A stretch of 64,000 bases of DNA from an uncultured Sphingomonas sp. (GCF_913062585.1 NZ_CAJXWX010000005.1:62001-126000), one strand, 5' to 3'; counted from the first letter of the stretch, positions 28,187 through 37,942 are shown. Program-made: numbers and translations. Notes: generated by a model from the letters alone, not told the origin.

Positions 28187-30085
28187 TCAACGAAGCCCGG
28201 TGACGATGGGGGAGGGGGCAGGGGTCGGCTTCGCGCCCAGCCAGGCTTGGCGAAACCGGCTCTGCTCGGCTGTCGGCGCCTTGCCGAGCCGCTCGTTCGG
28301 CACGATCTCCATCGTCGGATCGGCGATGAGGGTCAGCGTCCCGCTCCGCTCGCCGCCGCGCTGGCGATAGACGATCGCCAGCCGGTCGCCCGGCGCATGG
28401 GCCGCCAGCAGCGCCGCCCAGTCCTCGGGCGTGGTCATCGACTTGCCATCGACGCTGACGATCTGGTCGCCCTTGTCGAGACCGGCCTCATAAAAGGGCG
28501 TCCCCGGCGCGGTCGGACTGGTCAGCAACAGGCCGGCATCGCCCTTGACCAGGCTGGGCCCGGCCCAGGCGGACCGGGGGCGGGCGGGCCGCAGCGTCAG
28601 ACCGGCCTGGGCCAGCAGCGGCGCGAAGTCTGGCAGGCCGCTGGCGGTGACGCTGCGCGCAAAGAAGCGGTCGGCAAAGGCCTGGTCCCCGGTCAGGGTC
28701 GCCAGCGATTTGCGCAGATCGTCGGGGTGATAGGGGCGCTCCGGATTTCCGTAATCGCGCCACAGCTGGCGCATATAATCGTCCAGCGACAGCTGCGGGA
28801 AGCGCTGACGCAGCTCCAGGTCCAGCGCCAGCGCGATCACCGCGCCGTAAGGGTAATAGGACACATAGATATTGGGGTTGGTCGGGTCGATCGACTGCGC
28901 CGCATCCACGAAGGGCGCGCGCAGGCTCATTTCCTGCGGGTCGCCATAGGCCCGTGCGGGCGTGTTGAGCAGGCCGTTCAGTGTGCCCGACAGCTGCGCG
29001 ACATAGTCGTCGAGCGACGCCAGCCCGGCGCGCTCCACCGCCAGCGGCCCGTAATATTGCGTGAACCCCTCGGCCAGCCAGAGCGACGGCGTCGGGTTGG
29101 CGCGGGTGAAGTCGAACGGTTCCAGCTCGGCTGGGCGGATGCGCTTGACGTTCCAGGCGTGGAAGAACTCATGGCTCAGCGTCTGGATCTGCGCGAAATT
29201 GGCGGCGGCCAGCGAACGCGGCTGGCTGATCACCGTGGAGTTGCGATGCTCCATGCCATCGCCGCTGATCTGCGGCATATAGTCGGCCAGGAAGGTGTAG
29301 GTGCCATAGTCGAAGGGCGGCGGCGCGCCGAAGACCGCGATATGCTGCGCGACCACCTTTTGCGCCATGGCGGCGAACCGGTCGAGATCGGCGGCGCTGC
29401 CGTCATGATGCACGGTCAGGCGGATGCTATAGGTCTTGGCGCCGCCGGGGACTGTCCAGCTGCGCGCGTCCCAGGCCGACAGCTCGACCGGACTGTCCAT
29501 GAAATATTGCAGGTTGCGCGCGGTGAAGACGTCGGCGTCGCGGGTCGGCACCATCTGCGTCGCGATCTTCCAGCCGGGTTGGGGATGGAAGCGGACGCGC
29601 ACCGGCCGGTCGTCCTGGCCCACCGCCCACAGGAAGGTCGCCGGGATGTTCAGCCGCGCATGGGTCGGGTCGATCTGCGCATAGGTGCCGTGGCCCCGGT
29701 CGCCGAACAGCGTGTAGCGGACGGTCACGGTGCCGTCATGCGCGGGAACGGTCCAGCCATAGGGATCGGTCCGCTGCACCGCCAGCGGCCGCCCCGCGCC
29801 GTCGATGGCCGATACCGAGTAGACGTTCTTGGCGAATTCGTGGAGCGCGTAGCGGCCCGGCGAGGAGCGCGCCATCTGGAAACGGATCGGCCCGGCGGGC
29901 AGGCTGCGATAGGTGACGCTGACCTGCGCCTCGTGATGCTGGGCGCGGGGGAAGGCGATGTCATACTCGACCGCCGGTTTCGCGGTTTCGGCGGGCGCCT
30001 GGGACGCCGTCGCGGTACGGGCCGATACGGGCTGCATTGCCGTGCTCGCGAGCGCCAAAGCCGCCGTCATCGCCAAAAACCGCAT
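28187..30085 (-). CDS. M61-family glycyl aminopeptidase with C-terminal PDZ domain
   Basis: An exported zinc peptidase of 632 residues. A signal peptide (MRFLAMTAALALASTAMQPVSA) precedes the peptidase domain, with the GMEHRNST substrate motif, zinc ligands in HEFFHAWN, and the third ligand Glu in LWLAEGFTQYYG (about 310-355). A PDZ domain lies near the C terminus (about 505-590), with GLDKGDQIVSVDGKSM. M61 enzymes clip N-terminal Gly or Ala from peptides, here in the periplasm. The ATG at 30085 was preferred over 30100 because an AGGGATCGGGA tract lies just before it. It is upstream of, and in the same direction as, the LOV operon, with about 145 bp between. Confidence 0.9.
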   Translation of the reverse strand: MRFLAMTAALALASTAMQPVSARTATASQAPAETAKPAVEYDIAFPRAQHHEAQVSVTYRSLPAGPIRFQMARSSPGRYALHEFAKNVYSVSAIDGAGRPLAVQRTDPYGWTVPAHDGTVTVRYTLFGDRGHGTYAQIDPTHARLNIPATFLWAVGQDDRPVRVRFHPQPGWKIATQMVPTRDADVFTARNLQYFMDSPVELSAWDARSWTVPGGAKTYSIRLTVHHDGSAADLDRFAAMAQKVVAQHIAVFGAPPPFDYGTYTFLADYMPQISGDGMEHRNSTVISQPRSLAAANFAQIQTLSHEFFHAWNVKRIRPAELEPFDFTRANPTPSLWLAEGFTQYYGPLAVERAGLASLDDYVAQLSGTLNGLLNTPARAYGDPQEMSLRAPFVDAAQSIDPTNPNIYVSYYPYGAVIALALDLELRQRFPQLSLDDYMRQLWRDYGNPERPYHPDDLRKSLATLTGDQAFADRFFARSVTASGLPDFAPLLAQAGLTLRPARPRSAWAGPSLVKGDAGLLLTSPTAPGTPFYEAGLDKGDQIVSVDGKSMTTPEDWAALLAAHAPGDRLAIVYRQRGGERSGTLTLIADPTMEIVPNERLGKAPTAEQSRFRQAWLGAKPTPAPSPIVTGLR

Positions 30086-30270
30086 TCCCGATCCCTTCAT
30101 GCCAGTCTGAGCGGCGACTTAAGGCACGGCGCGGGGGCACGGTCCACCGCTATTCTTAGGGGCGGTTTAGAGAGAATGGACGCGGAGCCGATTCGCAGGG
30201 GGAGCCTAAGCCGCTCTCTGCCGATCCACGCGAAAAATACGCCTTAGCGCCTTGCCCTGTCGGGAAAATC

Positions 30271-30344
30271 TGGAGGCGCGACCGGGAATCGAACCCGGGT
30301 GCAAGGATTTGCAGTCCTCTGCGTCACCACTCCGCCATCGCGCC
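30271..30344 (-). tRNA. tRNA-Cys (anticodon GCA), CCA encoded
   Basis: Read on the minus strand, a 74-base cloverleaf starts GGCGCGA and ends TCGCGCC-T-CCA. The 7-bp acceptor stem is perfect, with discriminator U as in tRNA-Cys. The T arm contains GGTTCGATTCC and the anticodon loop is CTGCAAA, giving GCA. The CCA end is in the DNA. Confidence 0.97.
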
Positions 30345-30363
30345 TCGATGCGTGGGAGGCGGG

Positions 30364-30392
30364 CATGTGTGCGGTTTTTCGCGCGGCGTCAA
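30364..30392 (-). promoter_or_regulatory. Candidate promoter of tRNA-Cys
   Basis: On the minus strand TTGACG (30392-30387) is followed after 17 bases by CACATG (30369-30364). The -35 is close to the sigma-70 consensus and the -10 is weak. Transcription would begin about 13 bases before the mature tRNA 5' end, which suits a tRNA precursor. Confidence 0.35.
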
Positions 30393-30556
30393 CAGGCACG
30401 TTGAATGCGGGCGTAAAAAGCTGCTCATAATGGCCGCGGGTAAAAGACGAAGCCGGGCGGCGCGCCGCTTGGCGGAAATCCTCTCGCGCGATAGAAGCGG
30501 CGGGAACCAATTTAGTGTATTGCGCAGCTAAAACGGTTGTGCGACAGGGATGGGCC

Positions 30557-31225
30557 ATGATGACGACCAGCAATGACTCCACGAATTTCGACGCGATGCG
30601 CCATGCGATGGTGGTGAGCCAGTTGCGCACGACGGCGGTCAACGACCAGCGCGTCGTCGCCGCGATGGCGCGGGTTCCGCGGGAAGTCTTCACGCCCGAG
30701 GCGCTGCGCCCCGTGGCCTATCGTGACGGTACGCTGGACCTGGGTCAGGGCCGTGCGATCAACCTGCCGATGGCGACCGGCCGTTTGCTGACCGAGGCGT
30801 ATCTGGAGGCGGGCGACCGCGTGCTGCTGATCGGTGCCGCGACCGGCTATACCGCCGCGCTGCTCGCCGAGATCGTCTCGGGCGTCGTCGCGGTCGAGGA
30901 GCAGCCCGATCTGGTCGCCGCCGCGCGCGCCGCGCTGGCGAACGAGCCTAAGGTCGAGGTGGTCGAGGCGCCGCTGACGGCGGGCAACCCGGCCGGTGCG
31001 CCCTATGACGTGCTGATCATCGACGGCGCGGTCGAGGAACTGCCCGCAGCGCTGGTCGAGCAGGTCAAGGTCGGCGGTCGCATCATCACGGGCCTGGTCG
31101 AAAACGGCGTCACGCGCCTGGCCAGCGGTCGCCGGACCGAGGGCGGCCACGGCGTGCGCGCCTTCGCCGATGCCGAATGCACCATCCTGCCGGGCTTTGC
31201 CCGTCCTCGCGCTTTTCAATTCTGA
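30557..31225 (+). CDS. Protein-L-isoaspartate O-methyltransferase family protein
   Basis: A 222-residue SAM-dependent methyltransferase of the PCMT class. Visible features are the N-terminal MVVSQLRTTAVNDQRVVAAM, substrate region VPREVFTPEALRPVAYRDG, and the SAM motif VLLIGAATGYTAALLA. In that motif the usual GSGSGYQTA has become GAATGYTAA, and the next strand has VVAVEEQPDL. The family repairs isoaspartyl residues in aged proteins. The divergent motif and the fixed position 6 bp ahead of tolC suggest this branch may have another role, perhaps in envelope biogenesis. The ATG at 30557 was chosen; ATG 30560 is equally possible. The pcm symbol is withheld because orthology to classical Pcm is uncertain. 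Confidence 0.85.
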   Translation: MMTTSNDSTNFDAMRHAMVVSQLRTTAVNDQRVVAAMARVPREVFTPEALRPVAYRDGTLDLGQGRAINLPMATGRLLTEAYLEAGDRVLLIGAATGYTAALLAEIVSGVVAVEEQPDLVAAARAALANEPKVEVVEAPLTAGNPAGAPYDVLIIDGAVEELPAALVEQVKVGGRIITGLVENGVTRLASGRRTEGGHGVRAFADAECTILPGFARPRAFQF

Positions 31226-31231
31226 GGGACC

Positions 31232-32755
31232 ATGCGCCTGCACCTGTCTTCCTGCCTGACCTCCGCCGTCGTTATCGGCTCGGCCCTGTTGCTGGCCGAG
31301 GGCGCTTCGGCGGAGACGTTACGGGAAGCCATGGTGCGGGCGTACCAGACCAACCCGACGATCACCGGCCAGCGCGCCGCCCAGCGCGCGACCGACGAGA
31401 ATGTGCCGATCGCCAAGGCCAGCGGCCTGCCCTCGCTGCAATCCTCGGGGCAGTTCACCGACAATATCGTCGTGGCGAACAACAACTTCCTGAACCCTGA
31501 GCGGGTGGCGACGGGGGCGTTGCAGCTGACGGTGCCGCTCTATCAGGGCGGGGCGGTCAAGAATGCTGTGCGTGCCGCCGAGACGCGGGTCGATGCGGGC
31601 CGCGCCCAGCTGCGCGGGGTGGAGGCGAACCTCTTCACCAATGTCGTCGCGGCATATATGAACGTCATCCGCGACGAGGCGATCGTCAATCTCAACACCC
31701 GCAACGTCAACGTGCTGGACACCAATCTGCGCGCCTCGCGCGACCGGTTCCAGGTCGGCGACCTGACCCGGACCGACGTGGCCCAGTCGGAGGCCCGGCT
31801 GGCCCAGGCGCGCGCGCAGCTTCAGTCGGCGCAGGCGAACCTGATCTCCAGCCGCGAAAATTATGTGGCCGTGGTCGGCGTGGCGCCGGTCGGGCTGGAG
31901 CAGCCGCCGGCGCTGCCCGCGCTTCCGGCGTCGCCCAACCAGGCGGTGGCCGTCGCGCTCGAACAGAATCCGCAGCTGATCGCGGCGCGCCGTGCCGCCG
32001 ATGCGACCCGCTATGACATCGAATCCGCGCGCGCCAACCGCCTGCCGCGCGTGTCGGCAGTGTCGAGCGGCAATTACTTCAACTATCTGGGTAGCCTGTC
32101 GAACATGAGCGGCGCGCCCGGTTCGGGTGTGAACGCGACCGTTGGCGCGCAGCTTTCCATGCCACTGTTCCAGGGCGGTCGCCCGGCGGCGCAGGTCCGC
32201 CAGGCCGAAGCTTTGCGCGGCCAGGCGCTGGAGAACGCCACGGGGACCGAGCGGCAGGTGGTGGCGCAGGTCCGCTCGGCCTATGCGGTCTGGCAATCCT
32301 CGCAGGAGGTGATCACCTCGGCCGAATCGGCGGTCCGCGCAAACTCGCTGTCGCTGGAAGGCGTGCGTGCCGAGAACAGCGTCGGCACGCGCACCGTGCT
32401 GGACATCCTGAATGCCGAGCAGGAATTGCTGAACAGCCAGGTGACGCTCGTCACCGCGCGGCGCGACGCCTATGTCGCGGGCTTCGCGCTGATCGCCGCC
32501 ATGGGCAATGCCGAGGCGCGCGACCTGGGGCTGGAGGGCGGTTCGCTCTATGACCCGGTCACCAATTACAAGCGCGTCCGCAACAAGATCAACGACTGGT
32601 CCGACGATGGCGAGCCCGCGCCGGTGGCCAGCACGACCGCCGGAACCCCGGCCCAGACGGCGGCGGTCACCCGTCCGCTCGACGCCGACGTCAACGCGCC
32701 TGTTGACAGAAGCCCCGCATTAACCACAGGTGCAGAGGCACCAAGCCGGCAATAA
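31232..32755 (+). CDS. tolC: TolC-family type I secretion outer-membrane protein
   Basis: A 507-residue outer-membrane channel. After a signal peptide (cleavage near ASAET) come two helical OEP repeats with the openings ETLREAMVRAYQTNPTI and LEQNPQLIAARRAADATRYD. The FQVGDLTRTDVAQSEARLAQ and NSVGTRTVLDILNAEQELL motifs are typical of TolC proper. The last 70 residues are a polar, Pro- and Ala-rich tail. It forms the trimeric exit duct for efflux pumps and type I secretion systems. It follows the methyltransferase by 6 bp. It is clearly different from the operon-bound TolC-like protein at 22341 and from the NodT-type lipoprotein at 61597. Confidence 0.93.
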   Translation: MRLHLSSCLTSAVVIGSALLLAEGASAETLREAMVRAYQTNPTITGQRAAQRATDENVPIAKASGLPSLQSSGQFTDNIVVANNNFLNPERVATGALQLTVPLYQGGAVKNAVRAAETRVDAGRAQLRGVEANLFTNVVAAYMNVIRDEAIVNLNTRNVNVLDTNLRASRDRFQVGDLTRTDVAQSEARLAQARAQLQSAQANLISSRENYVAVVGVAPVGLEQPPALPALPASPNQAVAVALEQNPQLIAARRAADATRYDIESARANRLPRVSAVSSGNYFNYLGSLSNMSGAPGSGVNATVGAQLSMPLFQGGRPAAQVRQAEALRGQALENATGTERQVVAQVRSAYAVWQSSQEVITSAESAVRANSLSLEGVRAENSVGTRTVLDILNAEQELLNSQVTLVTARRDAYVAGFALIAAMGNAEARDLGLEGGSLYDPVTNYKRVRNKINDWSDDGEPAPVASTTAGTPAQTAAVTRPLDADVNAPVDRSPALTTGAEAPSRQ

Positions 32756-32798
32756 AGCCGGGCGAGGGCCTTGGGGGGCTTCAATGGGGATTGCGGTC

Positions 32799-33371
32799 AT
32801 GGGTGATGTCAGCGCCGAACCGTCGATGGAGGAAATCCTCTCCTCCATCAAAAGGATCATTGCCGAAGAGGGCGAAGTGCCCGCGCGTCAGCGGCGTCAG
32901 CCGCGCCCGGTGCCGTCGCCCGTGGCCGATGACGATTCGCCCGAGGTGCTGGAACTCAGCGATCCCATGCCGCTGCGCATGAAGGTCGAGGCCGCCGCCG
33001 CCCGCGCCGCCGAATCGGCGATGCGCGCCATCGCCGAACCTGCGCCCGCACCGGCCCCGGCACCCGAGCCGGTCGTTCAGGCCGCCGCGCCCGCGCCGGT
33101 CGCCGCCGCCGTGCAGGCCCCGGTCGAGGAAGCCGATGCCGAGGAAGCGATCGTATCCCCGCGCGCGGCCGAGGCCAGCCGTGGCTCCCTGGAGGCGCTC
33201 AGCCGTATGATGGTCAAGCCCACCGAACCCGCCAGCGACGGCACCCTGGAGGGGCTGGTGCGCGAGATGCTGCGCCCGATGCTCCGCGACTGGCTCGACG
33301 CGAATCTGCCCGAGATGGTCGAGGCGATGGTCGCGCGCGAGATCGCCCGGATCACCCGCGAAGGGCGCTAA
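32799..33371 (+). CDS. DUF2497/PopZ-like polar organising protein
   Basis: A 190-residue acidic, Pro- and Ala-rich protein with two conserved ends. The N-terminal helix is SMEEILSSIKRIIAEEGE and the C-terminal block is LVREMLRPMLRDWLDANL followed by PEMVEAMVAREIARI. Between them is a disordered linker with PAPAPAPAPEPV repeats. This is the layout of PopZ, which forms a polar hub that tethers the chromosome origin and signalling proteins in Caulobacter. Orthology is probable but function in sphingomonads is less studied. The ATG at 32799 follows GGGGAT; ATG at 32784 is the alternative start. It lies 43 bp after tolC. Confidence 0.85.
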   Translation: MGDVSAEPSMEEILSSIKRIIAEEGEVPARQRRQPRPVPSPVADDDSPEVLELSDPMPLRMKVEAAAARAAESAMRAIAEPAPAPAPAPEPVVQAAAPAPVAAAVQAPVEEADAEEAIVSPRAAEASRGSLEALSRMMVKPTEPASDGTLEGLVREMLRPMLRDWLDANLPEMVEAMVAREIARITREGR

Positions 33372-33391
33372 GCCCAATGTAATCCGTCGAT

Positions 33392-33419
33392 TTCCGCCCG
33401 TGTCGATACGCGGGCGGAA
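33392..33419. terminator. Hairpin TTCCGCCCG/CGGGCGGAA after the PopZ-like gene
   Basis: A perfect 9-bp stem with a 10-base loop lies 20 bp after the stop codon of the PopZ-like gene. There is no T run, so it may be a weak terminator, an mRNA 3'-end stabiliser, or chance. Its right arm overlaps the GGAAC of the candidate stress promoter that follows. Confidence 0.4.
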
Positions 33420-33440
33420 CCGGTGCGACCTGACCGGGTT
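33416..33440 (+). promoter_or_regulatory. Candidate sigma-EcfG promoter for the LOV hybrid kinase
   Basis: GGAAC (33416-33420) is followed after 16 bases by GGTT (33437-33440), matching the general-stress sigma factor consensus GGAAC-N16/17-CGTT with one mismatch. If used, transcription would begin near 33447. The ATG codons at 33443 and 33449 would then be too close, which favours the start at 33476. The right arm of a hairpin overlaps the -35. Confidence 0.4.
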
Positions 33441-33475
33441 CGATGTGCATGGCCCCGAAGGACGAGACGCCCGAT

Positions 33476-35071
33476 ATGGAAAAATCGCCGCGCTCGCCGG
33501 TGTCGTCTCCGCCTATCTCCGACGCGAAACAGCCGCATTCGGGCCAGTCGGACATCTTCTTCGCGGCGGTGAAGACCACGCGGATGCCGATGATCGTCAC
33601 CGATCCCCGGCAACCCGACAACCCCATCGTCTTCTGCAACGAAGCCTTCAGCTTCATGACCGGCTATTCGGAGCAGGAGATTCTGGGCACCAACTGCCGG
33701 TTTCTCCAGGGTCCGGAAACCGACCGCGACGTGGTGGCGCAAATTCGCGCCGCCGTCGAACGCCGTGACGAAATCGCGGTCGAACTGCTCAATTACCGCA
33801 AGAACGGCTCGACCTTCTGGAACGCGCTGTTCGTCTCGCCGGTCTATGACGATGCGGGCGAACTGGTCTATTTCTTCAGCAGCCAGCTCGACATTTCGCG
33901 CCGTCGCGAGGCCGAGGATGCGCTGCACGAGGCGCAGAAGATGGAGGCAGTCGGCAAGCTGACCGGCGGTATCGCACACGACTTCAACAATCTGCTCCAG
34001 GTCATCATCGGTTATGCCGACATATTGGAAGCGCGGGTCGATCAGGACGATCGCAGCGGACGACGCGCGGTCGAGGCGATCGGCGCGGCGGCGGCGCGCG
34101 GCGCGACGCTGACCCAGCAGCTGCTCGCCTTTGCCCGCAAGCAGGAGCTGCGCGACCGGCTGCTCAACTTCAACCAGCTGATCGAGGATTTCCGGCCGAT
34201 CCTGAACCGCACCGCGGGCGAGGGCGTGGTGATGCGCAATCGGCTGGAGGAAAATCTCTGGAACTGCCGGATCGACCCGGTCCAGGCGGAGATGGCGCTG
34301 CTCAACATCGTGACGAACGCGCGCGAGGCGCTGGCGCGCAACGGACGGCAGGGCGAGATCGTCATCACGACCCGCAACATGATCCAGACGGCCGATGCGC
34401 CCGAAGGCCCGGCCAATCTGGAGCCGGGCGACTATGTCGCGGTGCGTATCGCCGACAATGGGCCTGGCATCGACGCGCAGATTGCCGACAAGATCTTCGA
34501 CCCCTTCTTCACGACCAAGGAAATGGGGAAGGGCGCCGGGCTGGGCTTGGCCATGGTCTATGGCTTCATGCGTCAGTCGGGCGGGCTCGCCGTGGTCGAG
34601 CCCGACGGGGAAGGGGCCACGATCGCGCTCTATTTTCCGCGCGCGGCGGGCGTCACCGAACGCCGCGCCTCGCCGGTCCAGCCCGCGCGCAGCGGCGGGG
34701 TCGAGCGCGTCCTGATGGTTGAGGATCAGGAGGATGTCGGCGATCTCGGTCGGTCGATGCTCGAGGATCTGGGCTATGACGTCGTCCTGACCCGCAGCGC
34801 GCGCGAGGCGCTGGACCATCTGGCGGGCGACAGCGACTTTTCGCTGCTGTTCACCGACATCTTGATGCCCGGCGGCATGAACGGCGTGGCGCTGGCACAG
34901 GCGGTGCGGCGCGATTTCCCGCGCATCTCGGTGCTGCTGACCACCGGCTTTGCCGACGAGGCGATCGACGAGGGCGCGCGCTCCTATGAGCTGATCCGCA
35001 AGCCCTATCGCCGCGCCGAGCTGAACGAACGGATCCGTGCGGTGCTCGACCGTCCGGGCGCGCGGACTTAA
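33476..35071 (+). CDS. LOV-domain hybrid histidine kinase
   Basis: A soluble blue-light kinase of 531 residues. The LOV domain (about 22-140) has the canonical GTNCRFLQ with adduct Cys, NYRKNGSTFWN and SSQLDIS. A HisKA domain follows with the phospho-His in GGIAHDFNNLLQV. The HATPase domain (about 255-385) has NIVTNAREAL, ADNGPGID, FDPFFTTK and GAGLGLAMVYG. A C-terminal receiver (about 405-525) has VLMVEDQED, the Asp in LFTDILMPGG, and IRKPYR. All functional residues are present. The start at 33476 was chosen for the upstream AAGGA and the promoter position; ATG at 33443 would add 11 residues. It sits between the PopZ-like gene and valS and is the second LOV receptor in the window. Confidence 0.94.
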   Translation: MEKSPRSPVSSPPISDAKQPHSGQSDIFFAAVKTTRMPMIVTDPRQPDNPIVFCNEAFSFMTGYSEQEILGTNCRFLQGPETDRDVVAQIRAAVERRDEIAVELLNYRKNGSTFWNALFVSPVYDDAGELVYFFSSQLDISRRREAEDALHEAQKMEAVGKLTGGIAHDFNNLLQVIIGYADILEARVDQDDRSGRRAVEAIGAAAARGATLTQQLLAFARKQELRDRLLNFNQLIEDFRPILNRTAGEGVVMRNRLEENLWNCRIDPVQAEMALLNIVTNAREALARNGRQGEIVITTRNMIQTADAPEGPANLEPGDYVAVRIADNGPGIDAQIADKIFDPFFTTKEMGKGAGLGLAMVYGFMRQSGGLAVVEPDGEGATIALYFPRAAGVTERRASPVQPARSGGVERVLMVEDQEDVGDLGRSMLEDLGYDVVLTRSAREALDHLAGDSDFSLLFTDILMPGGMNGVALAQAVRRDFPRISVLLTTGFADEAIDEGARSYELIRKPYRRAELNERIRAVLDRPGART

Positions 35072-35080
35072 TCTAACCCC

Positions 35081-35203
35081 CATTCCTCCCCTGCAAGGGG
35101 AGGGGGACCAGCGAAGCTGGTGGAGGGGTGTCACCCCCTCGATAGCGGTACACCCCTCCGTCAGGGCTGCCGCCCTGCCACCTCCCCTTGCAGAGGAGGA
35201 ATG
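35081..35203. repeat. Large nested palindromic element, copy 1 (type I)
   Basis: The outer ends CATTCCTCC and GGAGGAATG are perfect inverted repeats. Inside are nested hairpins: CCCCTGCAAGGGG, then GACCAGCGAAGCTGGT, the complementary pair GGAGGGGTGT and ACACCCCTCC, and a hairpin GGGCTGCCGCCC. The whole 123 bp can fold into a branched cruciform. It fills the gap between the LOV kinase and valS. It is closely similar to the element at 58743-58859, in opposite orientation. Confidence 0.9.
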
Positions 35204-35269
35204 AGTCGGCAGTCATCCCCTACCGGATAGCATCTGGCGTCCGGCGGCGCTGGTCATTAAGGCAGCGGC

Positions 35270-37942
35270 ATGACTGAGCTGCCCAAGACGTTCGACCCCG
35301 CCGCAATCGAAGCCCGCTGGTATGGCCATTGGGAGGAAAAGGGCCTGTTCCGCCCCGACCGCCCGAATGCCGAGCCCTGGACAATCGTCAACCCGCCGCC
35401 CAACGTCACCGGCAATCTGCATATCGGCCATGCGCTCGACAACACGCTGCAGGACATTCTCGTCCGCCATGCCCGGCTGAAGGGCAAGGACGCGCTGTGG
35501 GTCGTCGGTACCGACCATGCCGGCATCGCGACCCAGATGGTGGTCGAGCGTCAGATGAACGCGCGCGGCGAAAAGCGCACCGACTTCACCCGCGACCAGT
35601 TCCTGGACAAGGTCTGGGCGTGGAAGGCGGAGAGCGGCGGCCAGATCACCGGCCAGTTGCGCCGCCTGGGCTGCTCGATGGACTGGGCGAACGAGCGGTT
35701 CACGATGGACGAGGGCTTCAGCAAGGCGGTGTTGAAGGTTTTTGTCGACCTGTACGCCCAGGGCCTGCTCTACCGCGACAAACGCCTGGTCAACTGGGAC
35801 GCCGGCCTCGGCACCGCGATCAGCGACCTGGAGGTCGAGACGCGCGAAGTGAAGGGCGGCTTCTGGCGCCTTCGCTATCCGCTGGCCGACGGATCGGGCT
35901 TTATCGAGGTCGCGACGACCCGGCCGGAGACGATGCTCGCCGACATGGCGGTCGCGGTTCACCCGGACGACGCGCGCTATACCGCACTGATCGGCAAGCA
36001 GGTCCGCCTGCCGATCACCGGCCGCCTGATCCCGATCGTCGCCGACGAACATGCCGACCCCGAACTGGGATCGGGTGCGGTCAAGATCACGCCCGGCCAC
36101 GACTTCAACGATTTCGAGGTCGGCCGCCGCGCAGGGTTCGAAGCGCGCGACATGCTCAACATGCTCGATGCCAAGGCGTGCATCGTCCAGACGGCGGACG
36201 GTCTGATCCCCGACGCCTTCCTGGGTCTGTCGACCGCCGAGGCGCGCAAGGCCGTGGTCGCGCGGTTGAAGGACGAGGGCGTCCTCATCCTGCATATCGA
36301 CAAGGACGGCGAAGAACACGACGCCGAGCCGCGCACGATCCAGACGCCGTTCGGCGATCGCTCGGGCGTGGTGATCGAGCCCTGGCTGACCGACCAATGG
36401 TATGTCGACGCCAAGACGCTCGCTCAACCCGCGATCGAGGCGGTGCGCTCCGGCGCGATCAAGATCGTGCCGCAGGCGTGGGAAAAGACCTTCTTCAACT
36501 GGATGGAGAATATCCAGCCCTGGTGCGTCAGCCGCCAGCTCTGGTGGGGCCACCAGATTCCGGCCTGGTTCGCCGAGGACGGCCGCGTGTTCGTCGCCGA
36601 GAGCGAAGAGGAAGCGCAGGCTGAGGCGGGCGAGGGCGTTACCCTGACCCGCGACCCGGACGTGCTCGACACCTGGTTCTCCTCCGCGCTCTGGCCCTTC
36701 GCGACGCTCGGCTGGCCGGACGATGGCGACAAGACACTGGCGGGGCGTTACCCGAACGACGTGCTGATCTCCGGCTTCGACATCCTGTTCTTCTGGGATG
36801 CACGGATGATGATGCAGGGCCTCCACTTCATCGAAGATGTGCCCTTCAAGACCTTGTATCTCCACGGCCTTGTCCGCGCCGCCGATGGCTCGAAAATGTC
36901 GAAGTCGAAGGGCAACACGGTCGATCCGCTGGGCCTGATCGACCAATATGGCGCCGACGCGCTGCGCTTCTTCATGGCGGCGATGGAGAGCCAGGGCCGC
37001 GACATCAAGATGGATGAACGCCGCGTCGAGGGCTATCGCAACTTCGCGACCAAGCTGTGGAATGCGGCACGCTTCGCTCAGGCGAACGGCATCGGCGCCT
37101 CGGCGACGCTGGAGGCCCCGAACGCGAGCCTCGCGGTCAACAAGTGGATCATCGCCGAGACCGTGAAGACCGTGCAGGCAGTCGACCTGGCGCTGGCCGA
37201 TTACCGGTTCGATGGCGCGGCGAACGCCATCTACCAGTTCGTCTGGAGCCGCTTCTGCGACTGGTATCTCGAACTCATCAAGCCGGTCCTTCAGGGCGGC
37301 GAAGCGGGCGGCGATGAAACCCGTGCCGTGGCGGGCTGGGTGCTCGACCAGATCCTGGTCCTGCTACATCCGTTCATGCCCTTCATCACCGAAGAGCTGT
37401 GGCACGCCATGGGCGCGCGCGATCACGACCTGATCGTGGCCCAGTGGCCGATGGCCGACGCCCGCGCGCTCGACCCCGAGGCGGAGCGCGAGATCGACTG
37501 GCTGATCCGTCTGGTCAGCGAAATTCGGGCGGCGCGGACCGAACTCAATGTGCCGCCGGGCGCGCGCCTGCCGATGCATGTTCGTGACGCGCATGGCGAC
37601 ACGCAGGAGCGGCTGGTCCGGCAGGCCTCGGCGCTCGCCCGCCTGGCGCGTGTCGAGGCGGCTGAGGGCGAGGCTTCGGGCGGGGCGGCGCAGGTGGTGG
37701 TGGACGAGGCGACCTTCGTCCTGCCGCTCGAAGGGGTCATCGATCTCGACGCCGAGCGCCAGCGCCTGACCAAGGCGATCGCGGCGGTCGAGAAGGAACG
37801 CGACGCGCTGGGCAGGCGGCTGGGCAATGCCAGCTTCGTCGAACGCGCCAAGCCCGAAGCGGTGGAAAAGGCGAAGGCCGATCACGCCGACAAGATGGCC
37901 GAAGCCGCGCGGCTCCATGCCGCGCTAGGTCGCCTGGGCTAA
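35270..37942 (+). CDS. valS: Valyl-tRNA synthetase
   Basis: An 890-residue class I aminoacyl-tRNA synthetase that charges tRNA-Val. It has the HIGH motif in [16 protein letters not shown], an inserted editing domain (about 185-330) with [17 protein letters not shown], the KMSKS signature [16 protein letters not shown] (about 540-555), an anticodon-binding helical domain, and a C-terminal coiled coil from about 815 ([20 protein letters not shown]). The length is normal for the family. It is flanked on both sides by large palindromic elements, so it is probably expressed on its own. Confidence 0.97.
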   Translation: MTELPKTFDPAAIEARWYGHWEEKGLFRPDRPNAEPWTIVNPPPNVTGNLHIGHALDNTLQDILVRHARLKGKDALWVVGTDHAGIATQMVVERQMNARGEKRTDFTRDQFLDKVWAWKAESGGQITGQLRRLGCSMDWANERFTMDEGFSKAVLKVFVDLYAQGLLYRDKRLVNWDAGLGTAISDLEVETREVKGGFWRLRYPLADGSGFIEVATTRPETMLADMAVAVHPDDARYTALIGKQVRLPITGRLIPIVADEHADPELGSGAVKITPGHDFNDFEVGRRAGFEARDMLNMLDAKACIVQTADGLIPDAFLGLSTAEARKAVVARLKDEGVLILHIDKDGEEHDAEPRTIQTPFGDRSGVVIEPWLTDQWYVDAKTLAQPAIEAVRSGAIKIVPQAWEKTFFNWMENIQPWCVSRQLWWGHQIPAWFAEDGRVFVAESEEEAQAEAGEGVTLTRDPDVLDTWFSSALWPFATLGWPDDGDKTLAGRYPNDVLISGFDILFFWDARMMMQGLHFIEDVPFKTLYLHGLVRAADGSKMSKSKGNTVDPLGLIDQYGADALRFFMAAMESQGRDIKMDERRVEGYRNFATKLWNAARFAQANGIGASATLEAPNASLAVNKWIIAETVKTVQAVDLALADYRFDGAANAIYQFVWSRFCDWYLELIKPVLQGGEAGGDETRAVAGWVLDQILVLLHPFMPFITEELWHAMGARDHDLIVAQWPMADARALDPEAEREIDWLIRLVSEIRAARTELNVPPGARLPMHVRDAHGDTQERLVRQASALARLARVEAAEGEASGGAAQVVVDEATFVLPLEGVIDLDAERQRLTKAIAAVEKERDALGRRLGNASFVERAKPEAVEKAKADHADKMAEAARLHAALGRLG

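Noticed and set aside
30469..30497. TTGGCG-N17-TAGAAG as promoter of the methyltransferase gene
   Set aside because: The match is too weak in GC-rich DNA to list as a feature, although the position is plausible.
33443..33475. Upstream ATG codons 33443 and 33449 as start of the LOV hybrid kinase
   Set aside because: They lack a ribosome-binding site and would lie at or before the predicted transcription start of the GGAAC-type promoter. They remain possible if that promoter is not used.
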